60,742 nt of DNA from Tychonema sp. LEGE 06208 (GTDB lineage Bacteria > Cyanobacteriota > Cyanobacteriia > Cyanobacteriales > Microcoleaceae). This document shows positions 9,601 to 19,692 of this stretch, piece by piece. The notes beneath the pieces were generated by a model. That model was given only the letters and a program-made list of their open reading frames with translations, had not been told where the DNA came from and searched no databases. Every line of letters starts with the position of its first letter. Position 1 is the stretch's first letter. The translations under genes and the position numbers were made by a program. The stretch spans positions 1 to 60,742 of the forward strand of contig NZ_JADEWT010000027.1 of NCBI RefSeq assembly GCF_015207505.1, written 5' to 3'.

Positions 9601-12166
9601 TTTTGTCCAGCAGCGAGGTAGCGCGATCTTGGACTAGATCGACGAGTTTCTGCATTCCTTCAATATGACCGCTCAAAAAAGCTGCTTCTGCTCCTTCTGA
9701 GTACAGTAATAATGTCAGTTCGTATTGATTGTGCCAGCTATTTGCTCTCAGTAATTCCCTACCAATTTTGAAGTATTCAACCGCACCCGAATAGGCAGTA
9801 GCAGCTTTAGCTTTCTTTCCAGCGACCAGATTCAATCGTGCTAATTGCTCCCGTTCTGCCTCTTGGGTAATTAGCTCAAATCCCACATTTAAGTGGTTGA
9901 CAATATCAAATATTCTTTCTTCTTGTTCAACTTCTGGCGTATTGTTTAATAACAGTTGACCGATTTTTAAGTGAGTCGATCGCTTTTGGTCATCGGGAAT
10001 CAGGGAATAGGCTGCTTGTTGAACGCGATCGTGTAAAAACTTGTATTTGGGTAATTGGTCGTGGGTAATTGATAATTGGTCAAATTCCTTCCCGTTCCCG
10101 ATTACTAATTCGCTATTCCCCTCTGCTTGATAAAACTTGTAAACCTCGCTAACAGGTAAAATTAGTCCTTCTTGTAGTGCCTTCCATAGAGCTGTTGCGG
10201 TTTCTACTGGCGAATTTTCATCAACAATTGCTAAGGTCGCCAAATCGAACTGATTGCCAATACAAGCAGCTAACTTTAAAACGAACTGTGTCCTGGTTGG
10301 CAACTTTCGCAACTGAAGTGCCATGAATTCTACTACATCATCTGTTAGTGCCAAGGTTCGCACTATGGCAATATCGCACTGCCAATACCGAGCTGCAAAA
10401 TTAAATTCAATTAGCCCATCTTCATGCAAAGATTTGAGGAATTGTGTGCTGAAGAATGGATTGCCTAGAGTTTTCTGATAAACGAGTTCTGTCAAAGGCA
10501 GAGCCAACGCTGTAGAACAAGCTAGAGTATCGGCAACTAAACAATTTACGTCGGCTCGATCGAGGGGAGCTAAGGTAATAGTATTCACCTTGGCTTCAGT
10601 TTTTTGAATATCTGCTAACGTCAGCATCAATGGATGCGCTGGAAATACTTCGTTATCGCGATAAGCTCCTATTAATAAGAGATAGCGGTGCTCGGTAGCA
10701 CTCATCAGCAGTTGAATTAATTTTAACGATGCTGAGTCTGCCCATTGCAAATCGTCCAAGAAAATCACTAAAGGATGTTCTTTTGTTGTGAATAATTGAA
10801 TGAATTTTTCAAACAACAAATTAAAGCGATTTTGACCGGCACTGCCAGAAAGTTCGGGGACTGGCGCTTGTTGTCCGATAATCCGTTCTAGTTCGGGAAT
10901 TACTTCAACGATTACCTGAGCGCTATCGCCCAAAGCTGCCAAAATCTCCGATTTCCATTGTTCAACTTTAGCATCTGTTTCCGATAGCATTTGTCCCATT
11001 AAATCGCGAAAAGCTTGGACAAATGCACTAAAGGGTAGGGTGCGTTGGAATTGGTCGAATTTACCTTTTATAAAGTAGCCTCGTTGTCTGACAATTGGTT
11101 TGTGCACTTCGTTGACGACGGCGGTTTTGCCAATGCCGGAGAAACCGGCAACCAGGATCATTTCGGTGCTGCCGCCGCTCACGCGCTCGAAGGCGGATAG
11201 CAGGGAGAATACTTCGCTTTCTCTACCATATAATTTTTCGGGGATGATGAAGCGATCGCACAAATCTCGTTGCCCTATACTAAAGTTAGTCAGCTCCCCT
11301 GTCTCTTGCCACTGAGATAAACAAGTTTCCAAATCGTACTTTAGTCCGATCGCACTTTGATAGCGAGCTTCAGCATTCTTCGCCATCAGTTTGCTAACAA
11401 TCTCAGACAGCACCAATGGAACGTTCTGGTTGACTATTGAGGCTGGGATAGGCTGCTTGGCAAGGTGACAGTGTACCAAATCCATTGGATCGTCTGTTTG
11501 GAATGGTAACTTTCCTGTTAGTAATTCGTAGAATGTGACTCCTAGCGAGTAGAAATCTGTGCGGTAATCAATGCCCCGATTCATCCGCCCAGTTTGTTCT
11601 GGAGATATGTAGGGTAAAGTGCCTTCGAGGACGTTGGGATTGTGAATTTCTTGGGTTTCGCGAGGTAGCAGTGAGGCGATGCTGAAGTCAATCAGCTTGA
11701 TTTCTTTGCTGGTGGGGTTAATTAGAATGTTGGCGGGTTTGAGGTCTTTATGGATGACGTGGTGGCGATAAAGTCCATCAAGCGAGTTGGCAATTTGAAT
11801 CGCAATCGGAAGAAACTCGTTAACGGGTAAGCCTTCTACAGGTTCCTTGCTAGCTGCTGCTAGACTAGCGAGGTAGCTACTTAAGGAAATTCCCCCAAAG
11901 TCTTCCATCACCAGAGCATAGTGGTTATGGTAAGTCTCCAGACTATATGCCTTAACACTGCCAGGAATCTCTAAGTTTTTAGCAATGATGTACTGGTTGC
12001 GGAAGTGAACGAGTTCATTGAAGCGGGGAAAGTCATTTCGCAGCATTTTGATCGCGACGGGCTGCCCATTGGAACACCGAAAGCCACGATAAACTAGAGT
12101 GCGATTTCCTGCGTATATTTGCTCATTAATGTGATATCCGAGAAAAAGATTTGTGATATTAGTCAT
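6692..12166 (-). CDS. Ser/Thr kinase - AAA ATPase - GAF - histidine kinase fusion
   Basis: The product (1824 aa) is a cytoplasmic signalling giant. Residues 1-290 are a eukaryotic-type kinase domain with VAIK (K40), the catalytic loop HKDLKPAN (139-146) and SPEQTGRMNRGIDYRTDFYSLG. The DFG motif reads DFS (160-162). Residues ~310-600 form an AAA/STAND-like ATPase with Walker A GFSGIGKT (341-348) and a Walker-B-like LVIFLDDLQWAD. A long helical, TPR-like region follows, then a GAF domain (~1370-1530), a dimerisation helix with phospho-acceptor H1570 (AHEINNPVGF) and a HATPase domain with the N box (NVLANAIDAL), DNGVGM and GTGLGLS. No receiver or transmembrane segment is visible. The architecture is well known in cyanobacteria, where such proteins answer nutrient or stress cues, but the signal here is unknown. 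It is apparently monocistronic. Confidence 0.93.
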   Translation of the reverse strand: MTNITNLFLGYHINEQIYAGNRTLVYRGFRCSNGQPVAIKMLRNDFPRFNELVHFRNQYIIAKNLEIPGSVKAYSLETYHNHYALVMEDFGGISLSSYLASLAAASKEPVEGLPVNEFLPIAIQIANSLDGLYRHHVIHKDLKPANILINPTSKEIKLIDFSIASLLPRETQEIHNPNVLEGTLPYISPEQTGRMNRGIDYRTDFYSLGVTFYELLTGKLPFQTDDPMDLVHCHLAKQPIPASIVNQNVPLVLSEIVSKLMAKNAEARYQSAIGLKYDLETCLSQWQETGELTNFSIGQRDLCDRFIIPEKLYGRESEVFSLLSAFERVSGGSTEMILVAGFSGIGKTAVVNEVHKPIVRQRGYFIKGKFDQFQRTLPFSAFVQAFRDLMGQMLSETDAKVEQWKSEILAALGDSAQVIVEVIPELERIIGQQAPVPELSGSAGQNRFNLLFEKFIQLFTTKEHPLVIFLDDLQWADSASLKLIQLLMSATEHRYLLLIGAYRDNEVFPAHPLMLTLADIQKTEAKVNTITLAPLDRADVNCLVADTLACSTALALPLTELVYQKTLGNPFFSTQFLKSLHEDGLIEFNFAARYWQCDIAIVRTLALTDDVVEFMALQLRKLPTRTQFVLKLAACIGNQFDLATLAIVDENSPVETATALWKALQEGLILPVSEVYKFYQAEGNSELVIGNGKEFDQLSITHDQLPKYKFLHDRVQQAAYSLIPDDQKRSTHLKIGQLLLNNTPEVEQEERIFDIVNHLNVGFELITQEAEREQLARLNLVAGKKAKAATAYSGAVEYFKIGRELLRANSWHNQYELTLLLYSEGAEAAFLSGHIEGMQKLVDLVQDRATSLLDKIKVYEVQMQAYMGQNRLLEAVNTGLQVLKLLGVEFPQQPTPSDIGQALSDTAAMVKDWRIEDLIDLPQMSEPYKLAAMRLLSSIFAAAYIAAPELLPLTVCKQVNLSVQYGNASVSPFAYANYGLLLCGVVGDIDSGYQFGQLALNLVSKLNAQEIKAKTVVIVNVLIRHWKEHLRETLEPLVSAYSTGMETGDLEYGSYGLLASSYFAYFSGKELAVVEREIARNKDAIHKIKQETALNYLEIYWQATLNMLGKSENPCLLKGEVWDEQIGLPLHQQAKDKVGVAYIYWNKLLLSYWFENYSEAIENTAIAEKYLDVLVGLPFVPLFYFYDSLVQLAVYADASQSEQQGILDRVQANQEKMQKWAHHAPMNYLHKFYLVEAERHRVLGEKIAAIEMYDKAIALAQENEYINEEALANELAAKFYLEWGKEKLAKPYLIDAYYAYAKWGAKAKIDYLEQRYPQLLAPILQQERSRQYPSETIHTSSNSESSLSNTNKTLIGSTSSWGLVDLPTVIKASQALSSEIQLDQLLTTLMQVVVKNAGAQTGALILNEEGNWKINVHCTNRQDCLLQSIPVEESEVIPLTLINYVKRTKETLVFDNGSTQPRFASDPHIIQQQSKSILCTPILYQGKMMGILYLENNLATGVFTRDRVTLLNILCSQAAISLQNAQLYQQSQEYAQKLELYLHDLKQMQLQLVQGEKMSALGNLVAGVAHEINNPVGFIAGNLQPAQEYVGDLFNLIDLYQEKFPAPGVEIEAEIEEMDLEYLREDLPKLISSMNEGVDRIRNISTSLRTFSRADSDRPVPFNIHDGLDSTLLILKHRLKASEFRPAIEVVKEYGNLPLVKCFPGQLNQVFMNVLANAIDALEESNKGRSFNEIKALPNQMTVQTVLSEDKNQVLIRIKDNGVGMSKEVKENIFNHLFTTKAVGQGTGLGLSIAHQIVVEKHGGILLVNSSLGQGSEFVISIPV

Positions 12167-13287
12167 ACCTACGTATTCCTACTGCTTTTGTTAAGCCTGA
12201 AGCTTCTTAGATTTAATATCTAATATTGTGGCTCTATCTGGCGCGATATTCATTGAATTACATTTTTCTTAACATATTTGCGACAGCAAATTATGAAATA
12301 ATGATTTTCCAAGCGAGACTTGAATGTTTTATGTGATATTTGTTTATCATGTAGTTGCAGGCAATTAAAAACAACTTAGACAACGCTGATTTGACGAGAT
12401 CAATTCAGAGAATAGGAGCTTAATAACTTAGTTAATATGCATGGTATAATTAGGGGAGGATTCTTGAAACTTTCGTCCCTAAAGAGATTGAGATTGTTGA
12501 TTCAAAAAGGCGGCGCTGGCTTGACCAGATACTCCACAAGATGTCAGAAATCCTGGAAATAGCTTTCATTGATGAGTAACAAAAGTTTGTGGGTAAAAAA
12601 ATACAAATTAGATTTATGGACAACTGCCAACCTTTTTCGGCAAGACATCTTAGCCTAGGTTCTGAGCGATCGCTGACAAGACTTGCGCGCAAACTCTGAC
12701 TTTGATGGGTGAAATTGTATCAATTTTTTGATAGACTTAATGTTAGCGACCTGAAAGTTGACTCCAAAATAAGACAGATTTCACCAGTTGTGAACCACGC
12801 TGCTAGATTGCACCTACCGACTGAGCGGGCAGGTGGCTTTTGTGTCTGCGGGCGCTGACGAAAGCAACTCAACAGCGCAGTCAGCAAAATAACGCTAAAG
12901 TTACTATCTACCTGATTCCGCTGCAAGGCTACCCTTGCGGACTCAGGGAAAAAACACCCAAAAAACCCGCGCTAGCGCAGCTATCCGGTAGGGAATTGCC
13001 TGCAATGTCTGTAGTTGCATGCAGGGCGGCGATCGCCCAAAGAATCACTGCTTTTTCACAGCAGGGTATTCTAGGAGACATCTCCGAGGCGATGCGAGCG
13101 ACATAATTTAAAATTGGCAAACAGGGTTTCAGTCCTCAGTGCAGGCAGCATCGACGTAAATTTTGATCAAATCAGCTTGCTATGTGCTGTTTTAAGGTTT
13201 ACTAAGATCCCACCACTCGGCAGCATTCTCTCTCCGAGCTATAAAAACAAATCAACCACACAATCACCGAAATAACTTTCAATCAAC
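12167..13287. other. 1.1-kb intergenic region with a possible gene fragment
   Basis: Most of this stretch shows no convincing gene. On the plus strand, 12454-12582 is open and ends in a stop; it encodes about 42 residues rich in charged helix (ILETFVPKEIEIVDS, RRRWLDQILHKMSEILEIAF) without a good start. It resembles the end of a decayed gene. The last ~150 bp before 13288 form the leader of the glutamate synthase gene, with a TATAAA-like hexamer near 13240. Confidence 0.4.
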
Positions 13288-16200
13288 ATGGGTAATACGA
13301 TCGATCCAAACAGAAACGTGCATCAGACTCAGCGAGGAACTCCATTCGCCGGCCAAAGCTGGTTAGTGGAAGAAAGAGATGCCTGCGGTGTGGGTTTTAT
13401 TGCCAACCAAAACGGTGCAGCTACTCACTCCTTAATTCAAAAAGCTCTGCCAGCCTTAACTTGTCTGGAACACCGCGGCGGTTGCAGCGCCGACTCTGAT
13501 TCCGGCGACGGTGCGGGTTTGATGACCGCGATTCCTTGGGAATTGCTGGATACTTGGTTTGCCGAACAGGGAATTGTGCCTCCCGCACGGGAAAACTGCG
13601 GCGTGGGAATGCTGTTTTTGTCTCAAGATAAATTTCAAGCGACTATAGCGCGGCAGGTGGTTGAGGAAATTTTGATGCAGCGCGGGCTGATACTTTTGGG
13701 ATGGCGCAAAGTTCCCATTGTACCCTCGGTTTTGGGCCCGCAAGCGCTAGAAAATCAGCCTCAAATCGAACAAGTAATTGTCAGTTCACCGGACTTAACC
13801 GGAGACGAACTCGATCGGCAGTTATTTTTGACCCGCCGCACGATCGGACACGCCCTATCAAATCGCCCCAACTTCACCCGCCGAGAATTTTATACTTGCT
13901 CTTTCTCTTGCCGCACGATCGTCTATAAAGGCATGGTGCGATCGGCTGTACTGGCAGAATTTTACCCAGACCTGAAAAATCCCGCTTATAAAAGCTCCTT
14001 CGCCGTCTATCACCGCCGCTTCAGCACCAACACCATGCCCCGCTGGCACCTCGCCCAACCCATGCGCTTGCTGGGACACAACGGCGAAATTAACACGCTC
14101 TTGGGCAATATTACCTGGATGAAGGCGCGACAAGCCAATTTATCTCACCCGAATTGGAGTCAAGCTGATATCGACACGTTTAACCCAATCGTCAATCCCG
14201 AAAGTAGCGATTCGGCCAACTTGGACAACGTGATGGAATTGTTGGTGCACTCCGGCCGTACCCCCCTAGAATCCCTGACAATTCTGGTGCCGGAAGCTTA
14301 CAAAAATCAGCCGGATTTGGCTCCCTATCCCGAAATTGTAGATTTTTACGAATATTACAGCGGCATTCAAGAACCTTGGGACGGCCCGGCCTTGCTGGTA
14401 TTCAGCGACGGCAAACAAGTAGGTGCTACGCTCGATCGCAACGGTTTGCGTCCGGCCCGCTACTGCATTACTAAAGACGGTTTGGTAATTGTCGCCTCCG
14501 AAGCCGGAGTTGTCGATATTCCCGAAGCAGATATTGTCGAAAAAGGCCGTTTGGGGCCAGGACAAATGATTGCAGTTGACCTGCAAACCCACGAAATTCT
14601 CAAAAATTGGCAGCTAAAACAGCGCATTGCTAAGCGCCACCCCTACGGCGAATGGCTGAAACAAAACCGCGAAACCTTGGAACCGCAGCCTTTTGCGGAA
14701 ACGGCAACCCTGGAACCGCAAACACTCTTAGCAACCCAAACTGCTTTTGGCTACACCGCCGAAGATTTGGATATGGTGATTGTGGAGATGGCGAGTTCTG
14801 GGAAGGAACCGACTTTCTGCATGGGCGATGACGCTCCTTTGGCCGTACTCTCAGAAAAGCCTCAGTTGCTGTACAACTATTTCAAACAGCGGTTCGCTCA
14901 AGTGACAAATCCGCCGATCGACCCCCTGCGCGAAGGGATGGTGATGTCACTCACAATGAATGTGGGCTTGCGGGGCAATTTATTGCAAACAATCCCGGAA
15001 AATGCCAAGCTGCTAAAAATTGATTCCCCGGTACTCAACGACGCTGAACTGTGTTTCTTGAAAGACCAACAGTCTTTCCCCGCGACAGAATTGTCCACTC
15101 TTTACAAAATCGCTGCAGGGCCCGGAGGTTTGAAAAATGCAGTGGAGCAACTTTGTCAAGAGGCGGCTGAAGCGGTGCGCGAGGGTTCGAGAATTCTGAT
15201 TTTGAGCGATCGAGCATCGAAGGAAAAAGGCGCATCTGCTGTGGGTGTGAGTGCTGAATGTACTTATATTCCGCCGTTGCTGGCAGTTGGTGCGGTTCAC
15301 CACCACTTAATTAGCGTTGGGCTGCGGATGCAAACTTCGCTAGTTGTCGATACCGCCCAATGTTGGAGCACTCACCACTTCGCTTGTTTGATGGGTTACG
15401 GTGCGGTGGCTATTTGCCCTTACTTGGCGTTGGAAAGCGTGCGCGGTTGGTGGTTTGACACCAAAACTCAAAACTTGATGCAGCACGGCAAAGTTCCCAA
15501 AATTACCGTCACTGAAGCTCAAGCTAGATACCGCACAGCGGTGGAAAATGGCTTGCTGAAGATTTTGTCGAAAATGGGGATTTCGCTGCTGTCTAGCTAT
15601 CAGGGGGCGCAAATCTTTGAGGCGATCGGCATTGGCGGTGATTTGCTCGATTTGGGCTTCAAAGGCACGGTTTCCCGCATCGGCGGTTTGAGTGTGGCGG
15701 AACTGGCTAACGAGGTGATGTCTTTCCACAGTCAGGCTTTCCCGGAATTGATTCTGAAAAAGCTGGAAAATTACGGCTTTGTGCAGTACCGCCGGGGCGG
15801 CGAATATCACATGAACAGCCCGGAAATGGCTAAGGCTTTGCACAGGGCTGTGACTACTTTTAAGGCTCAGACCAACAGTAATGGCAACGGGGCTGCCTCA
15901 AAAATGACACCAATTGGTGACAAAAATCCTGAAACTGCCACCGAAGCAAAAATGACACCAATTGGTGACAAAAATCCTGAAACTGCCACCGAAGCAAAAA
16001 TGACACCAATTGGTGACAAAAATGCCGAAGCAAAAATGACACCAATTGGTGACAAAAATCCTGAAACTGCCACCGAAGCAAAAATGACACCAATTGGTGA
16101 CAAAAATGCCGAAGCAAAAATGACACCAATTGGTGACAAAAATCCTGAAACTGCCACCGAAGCAAAAATGACACCAATTGGTGACAAAAATGCCGAAGCA

Positions 16201-18363
16201 AAAATGACACCAATTGGTGACAAAAATTCGGAAACTGCCACCGAAGCAAAAATGACACCAATTGGTGACAAAAATCCTGAAACCGCCTACGACCATTACG
16301 AGGTTTACAAGCAACAGCTAGAAAACCGCCCGGTAACGGCTTTGCGGGATTTGCTGGATTTTGTGAGCGATCGCCCTGCCATTCCCATTGAAGAAGTAGA
16401 ATCTGTAGCAGATATTGCCCGTCGCTTCGCCACCGGCGGAATGTCCCTCGGCGCTTTGTCCCCGGAAGCCCACGAAACACTGGCCATTGCGATGAACCGC
16501 ATCGGCGGCAAATCTAACTCCGGCGAAGGTGGCGAAGATCCGATTCGATACAATGTGCTGAACGATGTGAGCGCGGCGGGTTTCTCACAAACCCTACCTC
16601 ACTTAAAAGGTTTGCAAAACGGCGATACAGCCTGTTCGTCAATCAAACAGGTAGCTTCCGGGCGTTTCGGTGTAACTCCCGAGTACCTGATGAGCGCCCA
16701 ACAAATCGAAATTAAAGTCGCACAAGGTGCGAAACCGGGTGAAGGCGGTCAATTACCAGGGCCGAAAGTGAGCGAGTACATTGCCTATTTACGCCGATCA
16801 AAACCAGGTGTCACTTTGATTTCGCCTCCTCCTCACCACGACATTTATTCGATCGAGGATTTGGCGCAGTTAATTTTTGACTTGCACCAAATCAATCCAA
16901 AAGCTGGAGTTTCGGTGAAGTTGGTGTCGGAAGTCGGCATCGGGACTGTAGCCGCTGGTGTGGCGAAGGCAAATGCTGATGTGATTCAAATTTCCGGTCA
17001 CGATGGCGGTACCGGTGCGTCTCCACTTAGTTCGATCAAGCACGCGGGTTCTCCGTGGGAACTCGGTTTGACTGAAGTTCACCGGGTGTTGATGGAAAAC
17101 AAGTTGCGCGATCGAGTTTTGCTGCGGGTTGACGGTGGCTTTAAAACGGGCTGGGACGTGATTGTCGGCGCTTTGATGGGCGGCGAAGAGTACGGTTTCG
17201 GCACGGTGGCAATGATTGCTGAAGGCTGTATTATGGCTCGCGTTTGCCACATGAATAGTTGTCCCGTGGGCGTAACAACTCAACAGGAACATTTGCGGAA
17301 ACGGTTCCCTGGAACGCCGGAGCACGTGGTTAATTTCTTCTATTTCGTAGCACAAGAAGTGCGGAGTTTGTTGGCGAAATTAGGTTATAAGTCGATCGCA
17401 GATATTATCGGCCGCGCGGATTTGCTGACAATGCGCGAAGGGGTGCAACTAACTAAAACTCAAGCGATTAATTTGGATTGTTTGATGAAGTTACCGGATA
17501 CTAAGGGCGATCGATCTTTCTTGATTCACGGCGATGTACACACCAACGGGCCAGTGTTGGATGACGATTTGCTCGCGGATGCTGAAATTCAAAGCGCGAT
17601 CGCCAATCAAACCAGTGTTAGCAAGAGTGTAAAATTGGTGAATACCGATCGCACTGTGGGAGCACGTTTATCAGGTGCGATCGCCAAGCAATACGGTGAC
17701 ACCGGCTTTAGCGGTGAGATCGTCCTCAACTGCACGGGTAGCGCGGGCCAAAGCTTCGGCGCGTTCAATTTGCCGGGAATGACGCTGGTGCTGTCAGGCC
17801 AAGCTAACGACTATGTTGGTAAGGGGATGCACGGTGGCGAAATTGCGATCGCACCGCCGGCTGGTGCGACGTATGATGCTTCGGAAAATGCGATCGTCGG
17901 TAACACTTGTTTGTACGGCGCAACGGGGGGAACTCTGTTGGCTGCGGGTAAAGCGGGCGAACGGTTTGCGGTGCGTAACTCGATGGCGAAAGCAGTCATT
18001 GAGGGTGCCGGCGATCACTGCTGCGAGTACATGACTGGCGGCGTTATTGTCGTGTTAGGAAAAGTCGGCCGCAACGTCGGCGCTGGAATGACTGGCGGTT
18101 TGGGTTATTTCCTCGATGAAGATGGGACTTTCCCGGCTCACGTCAACGGGGAGATTGTGAAGATGCAGCGGGTTTCTACGGCTGCTGGGGAGGCGCAATT
18201 GAAGGAGTTGATTGAGATGCAGCGCGATCGAACCGGCAGCAAAAAAGCCGCGAAGATTCTCGCAAATTGGTCGGAATATTTACCTAAATTCTGGCAAGTT
18301 GTGCCGCCGAGTGAAGCAAATTCACCCGAAGCTTCGGAACAAAAGATTGCTGTGGAAGTGTAA
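13288..18363 (+). CDS. gltS: Ferredoxin-dependent glutamate synthase with repeat insert
   Basis: The enzyme makes two glutamates from glutamine and 2-oxoglutarate with electrons from reduced ferredoxin, the second step of GS-GOGAT ammonium assimilation. The class-II amidotransferase nucleophile is C33 ([11 protein letters not shown]), so the first 32 residues are a propeptide. The central domain and the FMN/2-oxoglutarate domain ([34 protein letters not shown]) follow. The [3Fe-4S] cysteines lie in [17 protein letters not shown]. The C-terminal beta-helix holds the Gly-rich GGLGYF region. Length is 1691 aa, about 130-150 longer than usual (~1530-1560). The excess is a tandem repeat of KMTPIGDKN units at residues 872-996, in the linker just before the FMN domain. 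No NADPH-binding small subunit gene is nearby, in line with ferredoxin dependence. Confidence 0.96.
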   Translation: MGNTIDPNRNVHQTQRGTPFAGQSWLVEERDACGVGFIANQNGAATHSLIQKALPALTCLEHRGGCSADSDSGDGAGLMTAIPWELLDTWFAEQGIVPPARENCGVGMLFLSQDKFQATIARQVVEEILMQRGLILLGWRKVPIVPSVLGPQALENQPQIEQVIVSSPDLTGDELDRQLFLTRRTIGHALSNRPNFTRREFYTCSFSCRTIVYKGMVRSAVLAEFYPDLKNPAYKSSFAVYHRRFSTNTMPRWHLAQPMRLLGHNGEINTLLGNITWMKARQANLSHPNWSQADIDTFNPIVNPESSDSANLDNVMELLVHSGRTPLESLTILVPEAYKNQPDLAPYPEIVDFYEYYSGIQEPWDGPALLVFSDGKQVGATLDRNGLRPARYCITKDGLVIVASEAGVVDIPEADIVEKGRLGPGQMIAVDLQTHEILKNWQLKQRIAKRHPYGEWLKQNRETLEPQPFAETATLEPQTLLATQTAFGYTAEDLDMVIVEMASSGKEPTFCMGDDAPLAVLSEKPQLLYNYFKQRFAQVTNPPIDPLREGMVMSLTMNVGLRGNLLQTIPENAKLLKIDSPVLNDAELCFLKDQQSFPATELSTLYKIAAGPGGLKNAVEQLCQEAAEAVREGSRILILSDRASKEKGASAVGVSAECTYIPPLLAVGAVHHHLISVGLRMQTSLVVDTAQCWSTHHFACLMGYGAVAICPYLALESVRGWWFDTKTQNLMQHGKVPKITVTEAQARYRTAVENGLLKILSKMGISLLSSYQGAQIFEAIGIGGDLLDLGFKGTVSRIGGLSVAELANEVMSFHSQAFPELILKKLENYGFVQYRRGGEYHMNSPEMAKALHRAVTTFKAQTNSNGNGAASKMTPIGDKNPETATEAKMTPIGDKNPETATEAKMTPIGDKNAEAKMTPIGDKNPETATEAKMTPIGDKNAEAKMTPIGDKNPETATEAKMTPIGDKNAEAKMTPIGDKNSETATEAKMTPIGDKNPETAYDHYEVYKQQLENRPVTALRDLLDFVSDRPAIPIEEVESVADIARRFATGGMSLGALSPEAHETLAIAMNRIGGKSNSGEGGEDPIRYNVLNDVSAAGFSQTLPHLKGLQNGDTACSSIKQVASGRFGVTPEYLMSAQQIEIKVAQGAKPGEGGQLPGPKVSEYIAYLRRSKPGVTLISPPPHHDIYSIEDLAQLIFDLHQINPKAGVSVKLVSEVGIGTVAAGVAKANADVIQISGHDGGTGASPLSSIKHAGSPWELGLTEVHRVLMENKLRDRVLLRVDGGFKTGWDVIVGALMGGEEYGFGTVAMIAEGCIMARVCHMNSCPVGVTTQQEHLRKRFPGTPEHVVNFFYFVAQEVRSLLAKLGYKSIADIIGRADLLTMREGVQLTKTQAINLDCLMKLPDTKGDRSFLIHGDVHTNGPVLDDDLLADAEIQSAIANQTSVSKSVKLVNTDRTVGARLSGAIAKQYGDTGFSGEIVLNCTGSAGQSFGAFNLPGMTLVLSGQANDYVGKGMHGGEIAIAPPAGATYDASENAIVGNTCLYGATGGTLLAAGKAGERFAVRNSMAKAVIEGAGDHCCEYMTGGVIVVLGKVGRNVGAGMTGGLGYFLDEDGTFPAHVNGEIVKMQRVSTAAGEAQLKELIEMQRDRTGSKKAAKILANWSEYLPKFWQVVPPSEANSPEASEQKIAVEV
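15901..16287 (+). repeat. Coding minisatellite (9 x KMTPIGDKN) inside gltS
   Basis: Nine copies of a 27-bp core encoding KMTPIGDKN are joined by spacers PETATEA/SETATEA (48-bp units) or AEA (36-bp units), in the order 48-48-36-48-36-48-36-48 and a final partial unit. All units are multiples of 3, so the frame is kept. The core contains the 12-bp perfect palindrome CACCAATTGGTG. Units are nearly identical, which points to recent expansion or homogenisation. Confidence 0.95.
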
Positions 18364-18387
18364 TTTTGCAGTTGCTTAAATAGATGA

Positions 18388-18414
18388 GGGGCGACGCGAG
18401 TTGCCCCTTTTTTT
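18388..18414 (+). terminator. Rho-independent terminator of gltS
   Basis: Stem GGGGCGAC / GTTGCCCC (one G:U pair) with a 4-nt loop, followed by seven T, starting 25 bp after the gltS stop codon. Confidence 0.85.
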
Positions 18415-18559
18415 GGATTCCTCCTTACTTACTATAGCAATCCTAAATCATTTTCTAGGTATAGGTGTACTGATAGATTTTGGGGAAATCAAATTTATGT
18501 TCCTTTTTGAAAAACTCAAACAACAATTTAATTATCTTAAAAGACTTACATAAATACCA

Positions 18560-19545
18560 ATACTTTCGTAAAAAAAAAATTAGCTTGTAACCAAATATCT
18601 TCAACCGGATTCAGTTCGGGAGCATTGGGAGCAAATAAAATACCAGTGATGGACTAATCATCAGGTTATTTCTCACGATTAACTTCTGAACAATAATCTC
18701 TAAATTCTCCATATCTATGATAAATAGCTATATCCCAAATCAAGATAATTTTCCGCAATGAGTATTTATTTGGTAAGTCTTTTTTTTATGAATTCAACTG
18801 TTGATTTTAAATCCCCCGATTTATAAACTTTAACATGGAATTTTTGGGTTTGATAATGAGCGTGCACCAAAATAAGTTTGTCTATTTTTTTGATTGGTAA
18901 TTGGGACTTCAATTCTTAGATAGGAGCGACCCCAAGCTTAGCCATTAATATCGCCATGAAGTAGATGACATTCATCTAAAAAAAAATACTATTATTTCTC
19001 TAAATTCTATGCCAAACTTGTTTTTGGCTCAAATATTGTTAATTTATTCCCTCTTTTTTTACCAGTTCGGGTTCAGATTTGGGATGGATTTTCTGAGTTT
19101 TTTTCCAGACGATCTTCGCCAGAGATAAAAGTTCATAATAGCTCTGTTTAGATTTATGGCTGACACCAAATTCTCGCTCTAAATAAGTAACTCCCTCATC
19201 AAAATCCCAATATTCTTTATTCTTTAGCCCTTCGATTACTTCAGTTTTGTGTAGAGATGTTAAAGCTCCTTTTGACCCTTTATGCCCTAGTCTGATTCCT
19301 GCGATGCCTTTGGTTTTAAATTGTTTTTTCCAATAACCAATAAAAATTTTACTTACACGCCATATTTTGCTAATTTCATGGTAGAGCTTACCTTTGATAG
19401 CCATCCTTACAGCTATTGCTCGCTTGAGTTCTCTGACAGTTCGATCGCTTTTAATGAAAGATTCTAACGCCGCTCTTTCTTTTTCTATATCTTTCTGTGG
19501 CAGTTGTAAGTTATTAATCTTTTTATTGTCACAATCAATTATTGC
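18560..19545 (-). pseudogene. IS630-type DDE transposase pseudogene
   Basis: The N-terminal part is open from about 19540 through 19039 (ERAALESFIKSDRTVREL, MAIKGKLYHEISKIWRVSK, GIAGIRLGHKGSKGAL, EREFGVSHKSKQSYYELL) and gives the winged helix-turn-helix half, ending at a TAA. The DDE half follows in other frames with stops: DECHLLHGDINGxAWGRSY around the first catalytic Asp, then RQTYFGA, and near 18600 FAPNAPELNPVEDIWLQAN, the signature around the last catalytic residue. At least three stops or frameshifts separate these blocks, so it is inactive. Confidence 0.88.
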
Positions 19546-19552
19546 ATATAAT

Positions 19553-19651
19553 TATAGCGGTTCTCACAAAAGTGAGGTATGCCCTAGGCCCACGGAAGCC
19601 ACGGAGGCCTATCCCGAATAGTACCTCATATGAGAGAAAAGAAAAGCTATA
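19553..19651. mobile_element. MITE-like element, family B (copy in IS630 remnant)
   Basis: 99 bp bounded by tatagcggttct and gaaaagctata, with an interior of GAGGTATGCCCTAGGCC...GGCCTATCCC...TAGTACCTC. Related copies lie at 24124-24217 and 39151-39241. No coding capacity. Confidence 0.7.
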
Positions 19652-19692
19652 TATCATAATAAGTGTAGATAATGATTTAGGATTGCTATAGT

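Larger units (their letters stand above)
18431..19692 (-). mobile_element. Defective IS630-family insertion sequence
   Basis: The element is delimited by perfect 22-bp terminal inverted repeats: actatagcaatcctaaatcatt at the left (18431-18452) and its complement at 19671-19692. The TA at the edge fits IS630-type TA target use. Inside is a broken transposase on the minus strand (separate entry). A second, unrelated MITE-like element (19553-19651) is nested between the transposase start and the right end. The element cannot transpose on its own, but its ends look intact and match the small MITE at 6516-6612. Confidence 0.85.

Noticed and set aside
12840-13106. 88-aa plus-strand frame upstream of gltS
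   Set aside because: No recognisable family and no ribosome-binding site; composition looks like noncoding DNA with HIP1-type sites.
15860-16480. Minus-strand frames rich in [10 protein letters not shown] repeats
   Set aside because: Antisense shadow of the KMTPIGDKN repeat in gltS.
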